The notes under the pieces were generated by a model, which ran no database searches, had not been told where the DNA came from, and saw nothing but the letters and a program-made list of their open reading frames with translations. Positions 53,527 through 64,000 of a stretch of 64,000 nucleotides of DNA are shown piece after piece; within the stretch, counting starts at the first letter, position 1; each line of letters opens with the position of its first letter. A program made the translations under genes and the position numbers. Location: contig CM068842.1 in the NCBI GenBank assembly GCA_028554795.2, positions 50,789,074 through 50,853,073 of the forward strand, given 5' to 3'. The DNA comes from Sinohyriopsis cumingii. Lineage: Eukaryota; Mollusca; Bivalvia; Unionida; Unionidae.

Positions 53527-53718
53527 GTGGCTCCGTTGCTCCCTTTCCTCAAGACCAATGATCCCACGTTATTTGCTTCTGTCCTTCCACCGTTAGGACT
53601 GTCCTCAGCCACAGGGGCTATTACCTCAGCTGATCAAATGTCAGTCATAGGCTACGGAAACAAAGTTTTCAGAAGCAGAGTTTATGGAAGAGGACAGAAG
53701 AGAAAACAAACAAAATAA
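53527..53718 (+). CDS. small hydrophobic-basic protein fragment of Polinton 2
   Basis: 63 codons: a hydrophobic Leu/Ala/Pro stretch, a Gly/Ser region and a terminal basic cluster (RGQKRKQTK). This resembles small capsid-associated peptides found upstream of the protease in Polintons; function unproven. The upstream frame 53245-53454 may belong to the same protein. Confidence 0.35.
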   Translation: MAPLLPFLKTNDPTLFASVLPPLGLSSATGAITSADQMSVIGYGNKVFRSRVYGRGQKRKQTK

Positions 53719-54099
53719 AACATTTCCTATAACGTCATGTCGTACATTTCATTCGAAGTCAATCTGTCCCCACAGAGAATATCGCTTTGGCAGCTACGCA
53801 CAAAAGACCTACATCCGTTCGAATGAAAGCGTCGGCACCCATCGTACTCGATTGGGTCATGCTGACCCATCGTCAAGCGACTTCTGTCGCTGAACATAAG
53901 ACAGCTAGGAAAGGCATCGTTCTGAACTTGTCTGCCTCTTAACTCTCCAAACAATGATGATTTATCGGACCTCTGTCAGCAGAAATCGCTATATTGTTAC
54001 TGCCAAGATTGCTCGGCTTCGGAAAAGGACTTCAGATGCCGGGGACCAAGCGGATCAAAGACATGAGAAAAAATGGTGTTAAGCAGCTTCAACCTGGAG

Positions 54100-54470
54100 A
54101 ATCTCTTAGGATCCAGTTTTCCCCATTTCCGAGGTGTGTTTTCTAACGACCAGCTATCTGACCTGATCACTTCTGACGAGACCTGCGTCATTAATTTGCA
54201 AAATTATTAACATGGACAGGTGGCCATCGTCAACCATCCTCATTCGGGTGATGTGGAGAATTTTGATTTATTTGGGTCGTCTCCTCCCGATGACGTCGTG
54301 CTATATCTCAACACAGTGAATACAGGATCTGTGTATAACTCGATTCAACTTCAAAACGTCGTTGATAGCGCCTGTGGATGGTACTGACTCGACTACATCC
54401 AGAATAGGCATAAAGACAATCCCCTGTTTAAGTAATTTTACACCTTTCATGACGGTGTTGTTGCTTCCAA
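54100..54470 (+). pseudogene. PRO: adenovirus-type protease of Polinton 2
   Basis: The frame reads FRGVFSNDQL, then VAIVNHPHSGDVENFDLFG, SSPPDDVVLYLN, YNSIQLQN and SACGWY, the order of the Polinton protease: Asp in FDLFG, Gln in IQLQN, Cys in ACGWY. The catalytic His position (before VAIV) reads Gly and stops interrupt the frame before VAIV and right after ACGWY. Confidence 0.75.
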
Positions 54471-54718
54471 AATAATATAAACTCCTCTTATAACCACCAT
54501 CACGTACTCGTTGTGCCTGAAGTGTAAAACCAAAACGGAGAGCGTCTCCCCGTCGAAGTTGTTACCCAAAGTGAACATCGCATGCTCAAATCGATGTGTG
54601 ATGTGAGTGGGTCTAACAAGCACACATCGTCGCCAGTAAAGCTTAGTGTTATGACTTTGTATCCCAAAAGCATCACTGCAGATACTGCGAGCTCAATACG
54701 AGCCGTAAAGTCCTTCGT

Positions 54719-55085
54719 ATGGAAATAAATCTGTGCATGGGAGACTGTAAAGGATGTGGATGTGGAAATCTACACATTCTCGGGGGAGCCATTGATGTCT
54801 CTGCTGTCATCGAAAAACTTCCCAGACCTCGTGGTGGATGGACGCTGCCAGGAAATAAACATACAGGGCCATGGAATCCCATAGAACATCAACTGGAGAA
54901 ACAAGATTAGCCACTGCCAGGTTAGGAGCCCTACAACAGTGTCGATGCCATCGCGGTGCACCACGATAACTGTTCCAAAATCAAGTTATGCTGAAGGACT
55001 TAAAAGAACTCAAGCCTAAAAATGTCAGAGAACGTGTAGACCAAGCTCTCGTGCGTGGCATCATTGGCACTAAACATAAGTTGCG
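54719..55085 (+). pseudogene. parvovirus-VP1-type phospholipase A2 domain protein, interrupted
   Basis: A Cys/Gly-rich start (MGDCKGCGCGNLH) leads to a calcium-loop-like YTGPWNP equivalent (HTGPWNPIEHQL, 54868-54900) and, in the same frame after two TAG codons, to NSVDAIAVHHDNC with the His-Asp pair of the PLA2 active site. A basic helical tail (KNVRERVDQALVRGIIGTK) follows. In parvoviruses this domain breaches endosomal membranes; some adintoviruses carry it in a virion protein. Two in-frame stops and a shift make this copy dead. Confidence 0.75.
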
Positions 55086-55109
55086 CATTGGCGTACACAT
55101 TATATCTGA

Positions 55110-55945
55110 GAATCCGGCAATGAAATTGCTGGCAGAGGAACTGCATAAACCCGCACGCAAGCATTTTCCACAACGTAGAGTCATCGCCTTAGATATGGTC
55201 AGCATATCGTTTCGATATGAGAGATTATAGCGCGTACAACGATCGTTTCGATTATTTCATGACCGTCATCAATGCCTTTAGTAAATATACCCAGGTCATT
55301 CCTCTCAAAAAGAAAAAAGGAACTTATATTGTGGAAGCTCTGGATAGCCTCATAGGTATACAAAAGCCTCTTAAACTCTGGGTGTTTCATGAGAGTGGAT
55401 TTTATAGCAAAATCGTCTCAGACTGGCATAAAAAACATAACACCACCTTGTACAGCACCCATAATCCTCTCAAGGCCTCTATCGTCGAACGGTTTAACAG
55501 AACTCTCAAAAATCGATGTGGAAAAAATATCACCAGCAATAATATTAATCGTTTCTTAGATTTCCTTCCAGACCTCGTCGACCAGTACAATTATACCTGG
55601 CATCGAAGCATTCGAATGACTACCGCAGATGCCTTCTCCGAGGATAAAAAACAACGGGTCGCAAAGGCCATACTTTTTATATCGAAATTCAAAATATGGG
55701 ATCAAGTCAGAATCAGCCGACAAAATCCACCTTTGAAACAGGATGAAAGATAAAACCATTTCAGTCACCTACGCGCTCAAATATTCTTCAGGAGAACCCA
55801 TCCAATGTTTTTCTTACGAGCAGGAATTACAAAAAATAAGCTAAAATGTTTTCAGAGTTGAACAAAGTCTCATTACCAAAAGGACAAAATTACTCATCAA
55901 GTTGTTTGGCTATCCTGAACCATTCAACTCGTGGATTCCCATTGC
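55110..55945 (+). pseudogene. INT: chromodomain integrase of Polinton 2
   Basis: Starts with LLAEELHKPARKHFPQRRV. After a frameshift near 55195-55215 it continues through the rve core (FDYFMTVINAFSKYTQVIPL, then SIVERFNRTLKNRCGKN). The second catalytic Asp is lost: the WVFHESGFY segment stands where an acidic residue is expected. The C-terminal chromodomain is readable at about 55850-55945 (VFRVEQSLITKRTKLLIKLF, then GYPEPFNSWIP) in another frame. Confidence 0.88.
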
Positions 55946-55977
55946 TTCCCAGGCTACGATACTCCTCCGATATAATC

Positions 55978-56244
55978 TTATCGTACTCCTCTATCAAGCT
56001 CTTCCCGTAAACTGTCTTGCATCTCGTGAGGATCCATTTTCTCAAATATACGCTTAAACACACACTGAAATTTTATGAATTTCGCATGATCCAACAACTG
56101 AACACGATTCATTTTATGCAACCAGTAATAAAACTCATTTCGCTGAGACTCCGACAAATGAAAATGCTTCAACTTATTTTTGATGTAATACTGGTGATTG
56201 TATCTCTGCACTGGACGCTGATGACTGTGACTACGCTTCACCAA
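55978..56244 (-). CDS. hypothetical protein at the right end of Polinton 2
   Basis: 88 codons, basic N-terminus and aromatic helices (NEFYYWLHKMNRVQLLDHAK). Convergent with the integrase. Not recognised; the opposite-strand frame over the same DNA looks like a shadow. Confidence 0.4.
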   Translation of the reverse strand: MVKRSHSHQRPVQRYNHQYYIKNKLKHFHLSESQRNEFYYWLHKMNRVQLLDHAKFIKFQCVFKRIFEKMDPHEMQDSLREELDRGVR

Positions 56245-56439
56245 CTACTCCTCCTCCACTTCACTCTCTTCACAATAGATTATCTCATATACATATCTCA
56301 GATCGTATTTGCGTATGCTATCAACTCCTTCGCATGCTTCAAAGCCCGGATCATTGATCCCCTATCTCAGTCCCAACTTACCTCCATTTCAGGGATAACA
56401 TGGAAAAAACATTCTATTACAGAAACACATCTCTAATAC

Positions 56440-56811
56440 AGTGAGCCACTAGTTCAGAACACCCATCGATCAGCAGTATAGACCCATGGCCACGTTGTGA
56501 TAAAGATGGCCCGTTTTCCTATAGGTCGGACGAAGTTCCATGTTTTAAGTGGCTCAGAACCGCCATGACCCAGATCCTGAGGGCTCCTCTGGATACACTT
56601 TTATCACGTAAAAGTGACATAGAACCCCCATTTTCCAATAAGTCGGGCTGGTCAGGAACACCCATTGTTTTCTGCAACACAGCGATACATTATTTTAACA
56701 CCTAAAATGTGACTCAGAACCTTCACACCTCAGTAGTACAAACACATGGGAATCTCTCTGGACACCCATTTGTCACATAGTGGCCCAGAACTCCCATTTT
56801 CCTATACTACT
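56440..56811 (-). repeat. right TIR of Polinton 2
   Basis: Complement of the left TIR, longer (372 versus 238 bp) because it contains extra copies of a TCAGAAC / CCAGAAC-containing subrepeat. Confidence 0.75.
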
Positions 56812-56817
56812 TACGTA
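56812..56817. repeat. target duplication of Polinton 2, right (TACGTA)
   Basis: Five of six bases identical to 48467-48472. Confidence 0.75.
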
Positions 56818-58837
56818 TTCTGACCAATACACAAAGTTACCTTTCATCTACTTATCAACCTACCTTTATAAATAGGTATCCTCCTATCCACCTACCTTCC
56901 TTCGTTCAATGAATGAATCATAAGCAGCCAATTCCACTTTGTAGACTTATTTTTTAAAATATCTTATATGCAATTTGCCATATAAATGAGAAACAAGTTA
57001 GTAATCCGTTTGTAAGCGTGAATGATGTAAACAAAACATTTTTGTATTATTAAATCGACTAAAGGTTTGGCCTGCAATTGAACGGATTATTAGGTAAACC
57101 TTTAGTTTATTTTCATTATCTCTGCAGAAAATCGTTTGTTGCAACCTGACGTGATCTATTCTGAACGATTGTTGTAAATTGTCGAATTATTGATTAATTT
57201 TTGCTTTTAATATATAATGTACATGCCGACAAAAGTTGCGTGAATGCCTGAGAAGGGATTAAGATGTTTATAATTCGATACGTTGCAGGCAATACGTACG
57301 TAACCAACATGCCTATATTCGCGGCGTTGCATTAATATACAAATATTAAAAATAATACCGTAGGAAGCATGTTACACACAAAAAACCCTAAAACAAACGT
57401 AGTCATGAATGGTCTTCTAACATGGAATTCAAAGTGCATTCTAATAAAAACAATTATATTTTTAGTGTTCACTGCAGTCAAAATGTCCTCAAATTATGTA
57501 TGCACGCCAAAGTTCAATTATTAGTAGATCTTATTTCAAAACGTCTTGCTTCTAATACACGTTAATTTGGATTATATGCAATGACGTTTATATGCAGGTG
57601 AAATGCAATGACGTTTATATGCAGGTGAAATACGTTTTAAATTTCATACCAGTTTTATATCAACAAAGGACACTCGCCTCCTTTACAATCATATAATTCA
57701 ATATTATCATGCAATAATCTCAATAATATTAAACATCATTCAATAATAATAAACAATATTTCACACTGGAACAGTTTTATATGTTATGGTTAAGTAACGT
57801 TTTTGTCAATGTATTGTAAACAGTTTTCAGTTGACGTAAAAGGTTGATATTGTTTTTGTTGTCTAAGATAGACCAATATTTGAATATTTTTAGAAACTAA
57901 ACTTTATTCATATAGATTTATAACCCCATAAATAGTAAAATTGCATATCGAAAATTTTAAACTGAGTGAATAGTTCATAGTAAATGGAAAAGATGATTAC
58001 TTTTCATGTTTTTTTTATAGTGTTTCGACAACCAGTAACCATGGCAACGGACACGTGAACATAAAACTGATTTCAGAAATAAATGTTAACCATCTCCTAC
58101 GTGCAGTATACATCACATATTGACATTTGGAAATGGGGACAGGAAATGACCCTCCTTTGTGGTACAGTTTGATCGTAAATTATTTGCTAACTGAACATGA
58201 TATAATGAAATCTGCGTCTCCCTTTATCATTTCAATCAACGTTTTGCTTTCAAAAAGACTGGAATATTACCACCTTAAGACAAAGTAAACGTGAGTATAA
58301 AAGCAATTTTCATTTAGTTGTGTGATGATGGAAATTAAATTTACTAGGTAAATACATATTAAATATACCAGGTGAATAATATCATTTAATATGAGAATTC
58401 GAAAGCGAACAAACAGGGAATTCGAGAGTTTAATGTCCAAGTAGGAAAGGAAATGAGCAGCACAGAGGGTGAACAAACCTTTTGCTGAAACATCATTTAT
58501 GAAAACTAAAACCTCATACGAAAAAATTGAAAAATATAAGGTCACCTGCGCCAAACCATAACATCTAACTCTAATTATTTTTCTAAATTTGTATTTGTGT
58601 TTTAGTTTACCCACCGGACATTTTATTAAAGTCGCACCCTCTCTGCTGCTATAATTAAATCATTATTATATCAACCCAACTTTTTATCCAATCCAATACG
58701 TTATCTTGTTCTGGGATCGTGCAAATTTATTTTATAAATCCGTGCGGAGCAGATTGTGCTTTTGAAAAGAAATTTTTGAACTTAATCCTGTCCACGTCCC
58801 CACTAAACCAAGTCTGATGAATATTACGCAAAGTCCA
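56818..58837. other. no gene recognised
   Basis: AT-rich host DNA; contains a 29-bp tandem duplication (ATGCAATGACGTTTATATGC unit) at about 57577-57634. The 58267-58614 open frame is composition-driven. Confidence 0.45.
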
Positions 58838-59425
58838 TTAAACAACTAAAATATTACAATTATCTCTGATCACTTTAGGTATTTGTGTGTATCGTTGAGT
58901 AACATAAATCACATCTGTATTTTTATGCATTCCACTAGAAAATATTCTTGCTGGATTTGTTTGTTCGTTTGACAAGCATAACATCATCATACAAACTAAA
59001 TTATTAATAAATCCATCGAGGTCGTTTGACAAGCATAACATCATCATACAAACTAAATTATTAATAAATCCATCGAGGTCATCTACAGTTGAGGCTTCAT
59101 CAATATCGGTGATAAAATTAATAATTTCATTGCCGTTATTGTCTAACAATTTTGAATTTTCATTAAAATCTTTAAGCACTTCGTGGCATCGCTGATCATC
59201 AACTGACGGAGCTACTGAAGACAACTTACCCCATTTGATCCATCTCATTATCAGATTAAGTACTAATTGCGTCTTACCAGACCAAGATCGACCTATGATA
59301 ATTGCTGTGATAGAATTTGGTAGAGCTGGATGATGTTTGACTGGTTCTTGTTTTCGTGTCGCTGATAATTCAATTACATCCATATACCTATAATCTGAAT
59401 CTATATTGTGTTCGATGCAGAGCAT
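58838..59425 (-). CDS. ATP: A32-type packaging ATPase with internal 19-residue duplication
   Basis: 195 codons. Walker A GRSWSGKT at about residue 45-52, and the C-terminal VIYVTQRYTQIPKVIRDNCN typical of A32 ATPases. A block of 57 bp is duplicated in tandem (58967-59023 and 59024-59080), inserting a second copy of DLDGFINNLVCMMMLCLSN in frame, over the expected Walker B region. The frame is open but shorter than usual between motifs, so its activity is doubtful. ATG at 59383 (MDVIEL) is an alternative start. Confidence 0.8.
   Translation of the reverse strand: MLCIEHNIDSDYRYMDVIELSATRKQEPVKHHPALPNSITAIIIGRSWSGKTQLVLNLIMRWIKWGKLSSVAPSVDDQRCHEVLKDFNENSKLLDNNGNEIINFITDIDEASTVDDLDGFINNLVCMMMLCLSNDLDGFINNLVCMMMLCLSNEQTNPARIFSSGMHKNTDVIYVTQRYTQIPKVIRDNCNILVV
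58967..59080. repeat. 57-bp perfect tandem duplication inside the ATPase gene
   Basis: GTTTGACAAGCATAACATCA begins each copy; both are identical and preserve frame (19 codons). Confidence 0.95.
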
Positions 59426-59533
59426 TCTCTTTCACAAGTGGATTAACAACGATAACAACGAAAAACAACAAACATGCACTTTCAGGTAAATGTATAACAT
59501 GTGGTACAAACATATAAATTTATTTCGTCTCGT

Positions 59534-59870
59534 ATGAAGACAGGTGGTGATATCGCTGCTTCGTTAGGAAAATTACCAGGAACTCTATGGGCAAAATACT
59601 CAGGCGATAAATACATTCCTGGATATAATTAATGTGGTCATGGAACTCGACTTGCTATTCGACATGATAAACAATATCAACCAAAGCCTGGTGAATATCC
59701 GATAAACGCTATTGATAAAGCATGTCACATTCATGATGTTGTTTTTAAAGTAATGATCTGCAACAAAGCCATATTACAGATGTGAAGTCAATTCACTCGT
59801 TAAATTCTATATAAAAAACCTTTCAAAGAATCATTAGCTAAATTGTTAATAAATCTGCAATGAAAGGCAA
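59534..59870 (+). pseudogene. PLA2-like (parvovirus VP1-type) domain protein, interrupted
   Basis: ATG at 59534; the N-terminus is Gly/Ala/Leu, then PGYN, a TAA stop, CGHGTRL (calcium-loop position) and NAIDKACHIHDVVF with the His-Asp pair. Similar in layout to the domain at 54719 in Polinton 2 but clearly different in sequence. The stop inside the loop and later stops make it dead. Confidence 0.7.
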
Positions 59871-59914
59871 ATTATTATTCGGAGCCGGTAGTTAATCAAC
59901 CGATTATTGAACTA

Positions 59915-60817
59915 ATGGACTCGATTTATTATAGCCCAAGAAGATATTGGAGGGGTAGATCAACGATTATTAAACTCGCTGATGCAGCAAATGTTACACG
60001 TTCTGTTGATGCAAATTGGTTAGCACGATAGGCAATATGGCAATTTTATATATCACCACCTAAAACAATTCAGCATGGATATTTTGATGTCAGCGTGCCA
60101 AATGAAGTTGATCAGATGGATATATTATTTTTACCACATGATACTTTTAAAGTGGAAGACGTTAATTAACATATAAATTCGCGTTAAGTCTCGTTGACGT
60201 TGCAGATATCAATTAAAACAGCAACTGAAGTTTATTCTGCTTTTGAACGAATTTATCAACGAGGACCCTTACGCTGGCCACAACTATTACAGGTTGATCC
60301 TGGCAAAGAATTTCTTGGTGCAGTATCATCTCTGATGAAAAAACATAACGTCAAAATTAGAGAAGGACATACTGTAATTCATTGTAAACAGGCAATTGTT
60401 GAACGATTTAATCAAACACTTTTTGAGCGGTTATTTGGATATCAAAATGCAAAGGAAATAATTCAGAAGGATACGAGATCTCGCGAATTGGTTGCAAGAT
60501 TACCAAGTGTGATTGCTGCGTTAAATAATGAAATTACTCGACAAACCACTATGAAACCCATTAATGCAATTATAAAAAAATATATACCAATAGAACGATA
60601 TGAATTTTTAGAACAACCATGAATAGGTAATGTTACTGTCAGGCATTTATATGAACCCGGTGAACTTGAAGGCGGTACAAAAAGAGTGACTCATCCTATT
60701 TGGAGTATTACGAAACATACAATTTCTAGCATGGTAAGATCTACGGGTAGACCTGCAATATAGAGACTAGATTAAACTGCTCCTCAGCGTGAATTTGTAC
60801 GTGAACAACTCAAATAA
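59915..60817 (+). pseudogene. INT: integrase of the third lineage
   Basis: Reads YYSPRRYWRG, then a TAG stop in LAR*AIWQFYISPPK, VPNEVDQMDILFLPHD, then after a frameshift near 60165-60195 the core (RWPQLLQVDPGKEFLGAV, then AIVERFNQTLFERLFGYQ). Candidate catalytic Asp, Asp and Glu are all still present (QMDI, QVDPGKEF, AIVERF). A stop at 60620 separates the C-terminal VRHLYEPGELEGG region. No chromodomain seen, unlike the other two integrases. Confidence 0.85.
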
Positions 60818-61090
60818 TTCCTGAAGACACACAATTACCACCGCATTCACTTTTGAAAATCTAGCACATCGACGTCGTTTACATTCAAGCCAGGTCAGCA
60901 ACACATTCTCGCGTGTATAGCAAAAATTACTATTAATTCTGTCTACAGTATATTGTCGTGGATTATTATTTGAATACTGCCACAACAGTACTGTGTTACA
61001 GCTCGCACAATGATTATTTTGCTGTTGTTTCAATATCTTGACAAATTCAGCATCGAGATAAAAGTCGCGCTTTTTTGTCACACTGTTCAT
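60767..61090 (-). CDS. HNH-type endonuclease
   Basis: 107 codons. A CASC zinc pair, VDRINSNFCYTRENVLLTW and ECKRRRC form a treble-clef HNH/endonuclease-VII-like core. The frame is open. The C-terminal ~50 bp overlap the integrase end on the opposite strand. It might be a nicking nuclease for replication or a homing-type passenger. Confidence 0.7.
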   Translation of the reverse strand: MNSVTKKRDFYLDAEFVKILKQQQNNHCASCNTVLLWQYSNNNPRQYTVDRINSNFCYTRENVLLTWLECKRRRCARFSKVNAVVIVCLQELFELFTYKFTLRSSLI

Positions 61091-61164
61091 AACTAATTTT
61101 TTCTTACTATATCATTGTCAATAACATCGCTATTACCAGTAGTTTCTGTGAAGTCTATGACAAT

Positions 61165-64000
61165 TCTCCGCAGCTGATAACATTCGTCTGACTCGAGACA
61201 CTGCGAGATGAACTAAATTTGACCTTTCAGTACGATCATCGACGATCAAAATATTTATATCAGAGATGGTTAAGTCTTGTGATGAATGAATTGTCATTGC
61301 GTGTCCTATCGTCCATAGAGTTTGTTGATTCCATGGTTAACGCACTCTGAACAAAACTGACAGGAACTAAGACAATATCATTTAATGCTAGATTTTGTTT
61401 TTCTGATGATCCTGGTATATCAATGTCGATATTCTGCCGTCGCGTAGTAACCGGTCGATAACACAATGGCACGGGTAGATTTGACTTTTTTCTTTATGTA
61501 ACATAAATAATTGTTGCTGAAGTGTATCACGAACTATCTTTCTACTTGCAACTATCAAAACATTTGGTCTCCATGAGTTCCAAAAGTTGTTAATAGGAGT
61601 TTCTAAAATATTTTCAAGCATTATTTCACATTGAATTTTTTTCGGTTGTATTCTGATTAATTTCTTAAACTCTCTTTTTTTCTGGATCAAGTGCTCTATG
61701 ATCATCAGTTATTTCTTCAAAATAATCCGCAAAATTAATTACCCATTCATGTGGAGATAATCCAACAAAATGTGGAGGTTAACCATAATCGCCGCACATT
61801 ATCACAGCAGTATTTTTTGTCAATCAAGAAACATTTTTAACATTTCTAATGAAACGGTGCATATTTCATCCCAATCAATAATCTTTGGAATATATTTCTC
61901 TCCCATTCGTTCTGGAGTCCATTTATCTCCCTTCCATCGAAAGAATTTATAAGTTCATGATTTAATATTTCTTTCTTTCATTTCGCATGCTAGTCTATGT
62001 GTAGTTGTTAATACAACTATTTCTGAACAACTGTTCAAGATTTATTTAATCACACGAGTTGTTTTACCAGAACACCCAGACCCATTGAGATAAACTGTTT
62101 TATGCCTAGTACCATGATCAAATACAGATGGTGATGATAACAATTTTGATATTTCATCTTTTTGGTAATAAATACCCTTAATTTCAACGTTGGCGGATGC
62201 AGAATTATTAAGTATATTTTCTTGTTTTAGTCTCCATTCACCCCATGATGCACATTTTGTTGTTGCGGAAATGTAGTTGTTCTGGCAATCCTGAATTTTT
62301 TATTGATATAAAATGAATCAGTAGCGAGTCTGACAGCAAACTCAGAAACTCTATTTATCATCGATAATTATTTATCGAAACGCACGCGAGCATTAAAGAT
62401 CTTAAATGAGTAAACTGCGGTGACTCACCATCAATATAACTCACAGTTGTTCCTAATTTAGTGTCGCCTGATAAATTGTCATTACTTCGACTCATAAACG
62501 TATTTCCATTCGTTGTATTAGCAATTATAAAATCTAGTTCAGCATCATCTATAATCAATCTTGTACAATGTCGTTTATGATCATATGATCCTCCTTGGGT
62601 GCATTTTATTCTCAAAATCAGTGATATCGGGATTTTGATCATCGGATTATTTCTTTTATTGTGGTAACCAAATTTCTTTCTGCCGACGATATGATATAAT
62701 TGCTTCACTTACAACCAACGATATTATGTTTTTTACAACGAGCATATACCGTAATAAAAATGTTGGTGCCTACATTTTTTCTAAAAATGTTTGCCAAACC
62801 AGACAATAAATCGGATAAAGATTTTTGGCAAACTTAAATGATTCGATACAAGCGAATCCAGTCAAATCAAAATCCGGCAATGGTCCATTTATCGATACTC
62901 TGGTCATTTCGTGTGTGGGATGTCCAAATCGCTCAAAATACTCAAACACTCTCCCATACCAAGAAAACGTCCCGGATAATACGCAACTATGTCAACCGAA
63001 ATAACATCTCTATTATTGTATTCTTTATTCCATAACCCACCTTCTCCATATTCGACACAACTGCGTTGTATTTCTTCAAGAAAATCTAATCGTGTTGGTT
63101 TCCACGAATTTTTCTCTCGCGCAAAATGAGCAGCAAATAATGGGTGTATTTGACGTACGATTTTTTCATTTCTTCATGTAGAGATTTTGTACGATAAACA
63201 ACGCCATTAGCCCGTACAAACTGATCATAATTTCCATTATATGAACTTTGAAAAATGCATGCTGATACCTGATCATTCTTACATATTTCGTTAATAAAAT
63301 CAAATATATCTCCGTGGTAAAATTTAACAGTTAGATTTCATGGAAGTATTGTTACTGTATTAGTCGACGCATGTGCAGTATGATCAATAATTTCAATTGA
63401 AGCTCATTTCTATTTATACCTTGATTCGTACAATATCTCTACTGTTATCGTTCTTACGGTTATCGGGAATTTGTATTTCTTTCATAGCTAAGCAACGTCC
63501 TTGACAGATGCTCCGGTATCTTTGACTATTTCTCACCACTCTTTTATTATTTTACGTTTTTTATCCATTAAACCATTTCCACGTATTGCGTTTGAAAAAT
63601 GTTCCGTTACTCGTTCGGCTACACAATTTATTTTTGAAATTTCATCGGTTTTAGATTTTTAACGCTGGGTTTATCATGTATCGGATAAATTTCATAAATA
63701 ACCAGGGTTATAGGATATGCTCTTTCATAATACAGTTTGACAATACCAGACAACAGGTTTGGAATTATTACTTAATACAGCAATTTTTCATTATGAAGGA
63801 CAGGGTCACGTTTGTCACTGATAATCCAAGTATTGTTTGTTTCTGCTAATATAATAAACTTTACTCTAAAAAAATATCTTTGATCGTCGAGACAATTAAT
63901 AATCGTTGCCGCTTGTTTGTCGTTCATTGTAGCAAGACGACGTTGTCGACACCATCGGTTTTGCGTATGATTTTGAACGTCGATCATACATGAGATGAAC
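61165..64000 (-). pseudogene. superfamily 1 helicase/replication protein, continues beyond the window
   Basis: In several broken frames: a Walker A-like G-x-G-x-x-x-K-x-x near 62060-62100, a Walker B-like IDWDEICTVS near 61870-61890, a GDYG-type motif III near 61770, then ALDPEKKR and RRQNIDIDIP ... ALNDIVLVPVSF. Upstream (62340-64000) lies a long unrecognised region homologous to 33700-34880 of the fragment above. Together they suggest a large helicase-primase-like replication protein replacing or supplementing PolB. Confidence 0.65.

Larger units (their letters stand above)
48473..56811. mobile_element. second Polinton/Maverick, decayed, 8.3 kb
   Basis: The ends AGTAGTATAGGAAAATGG (left) and their complement (right) share AGTAGT with the first element. 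Inside are remains of PolB, protease, a PLA2-domain protein and chromodomain integrase, all interrupted. No intact major capsid protein or packaging ATPase is recognised, so large parts have been lost. It belongs to a lineage distinct from the 20-kb element: different PolB subtype with an endonuclease-VII-like domain and a different gene set. Confidence 0.88.
58838..64000. mobile_element. third Polinton-like lineage, decayed and cut by the window end
   Basis: Gene remains in order: packaging ATPase (minus), PLA2-like protein (plus), integrase (plus), HNH nuclease (minus), SF1 helicase with long N-terminal region (minus, continues past 64000). No PolB is visible in the part present. The boundaries and TIRs were not found. 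Confidence 0.75.

Noticed and set aside
58267-58614. 115-codon minus-strand frame with hydrophobic stretches
   Set aside because: Composition is explained by AT-rich sequence; no motif, promoter or neighbour supports it.

Overview
The window looks like AT-rich genomic DNA of an invertebrate, most likely a mollusc. The pointers are tRNA-derived SINEs whose central domain I associate with molluscan 'MESC/Meta' SINEs, long TA and CA microsatellites, and several Polinton/Maverick (adintovirus-like) insertions. The organism is an inference; no host marker gene was recognised.

1-3213 is host flank with one possible small membrane-protein ORF. 3220-23358 is one complete Polinton/Maverick of 20,139 bp with about 345-bp terminal inverted repeats (TIRs) and a perfect 6-bp target-site duplication (TATGTA). 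It encodes, mostly on the minus strand, an adenovirus-type cysteine protease, a double-jelly-roll major capsid protein, a penton-like minor capsid protein (frame broken), a pX/pVI-like core peptide, a DDE integrase with chromodomain, an A32-type packaging ATPase, a protein-primed-type family B DNA polymerase (two in-frame stops), a BIR-domain protein, three tandem F-box-like proteins, a lysine/SPKK-rich H1-like protein and several small conserved proteins.

The most exciting signal is at the two ends of this element. Five small outer genes (three tandem coiled-coil paralogues at 3.6-5.8 kb and a divergent pair at 22.0-23.0 kb) each end 21-30 nt after the stop codon in a perfect animal replication-dependent histone mRNA 3' signature: a 6-bp stem with UUUC loop, an ACCCA-like flank and a purine-rich downstream element where U7 snRNA would pair. 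Two of the five lie inside the TIRs. The inner genes instead appear to use AATAAA signals, so the element seems divided into histone-type (S-phase-coupled) and poly(A)-type transcription blocks. The three left-end genes also share a duplicated upstream promoter module.

23365-48466 is host DNA with a LINE reverse-transcriptase remnant, five SINE copies, microsatellites, tandem repeats, an inverted-repeat element, and (32.3-36.0 kb) a decayed fragment of another virus-like element carrying superfamily 1 helicase sequence. 48473-56811 is a second, decayed Polinton (8.3 kb, degenerate TIRs, 5/6 target duplication) with remains of PolB plus endonuclease-VII-like domain, protease, a parvovirus-VP1-type phospholipase A2 domain and chromodomain integrase. 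58838-64000 is part of a third lineage (A32 ATPase, PLA2-like domain, integrase, HNH nuclease, SF1 helicase), running off the window and related to the 32-36 kb fragment. Thus at least three Polinton-like lineages inserted in one 64-kb interval.
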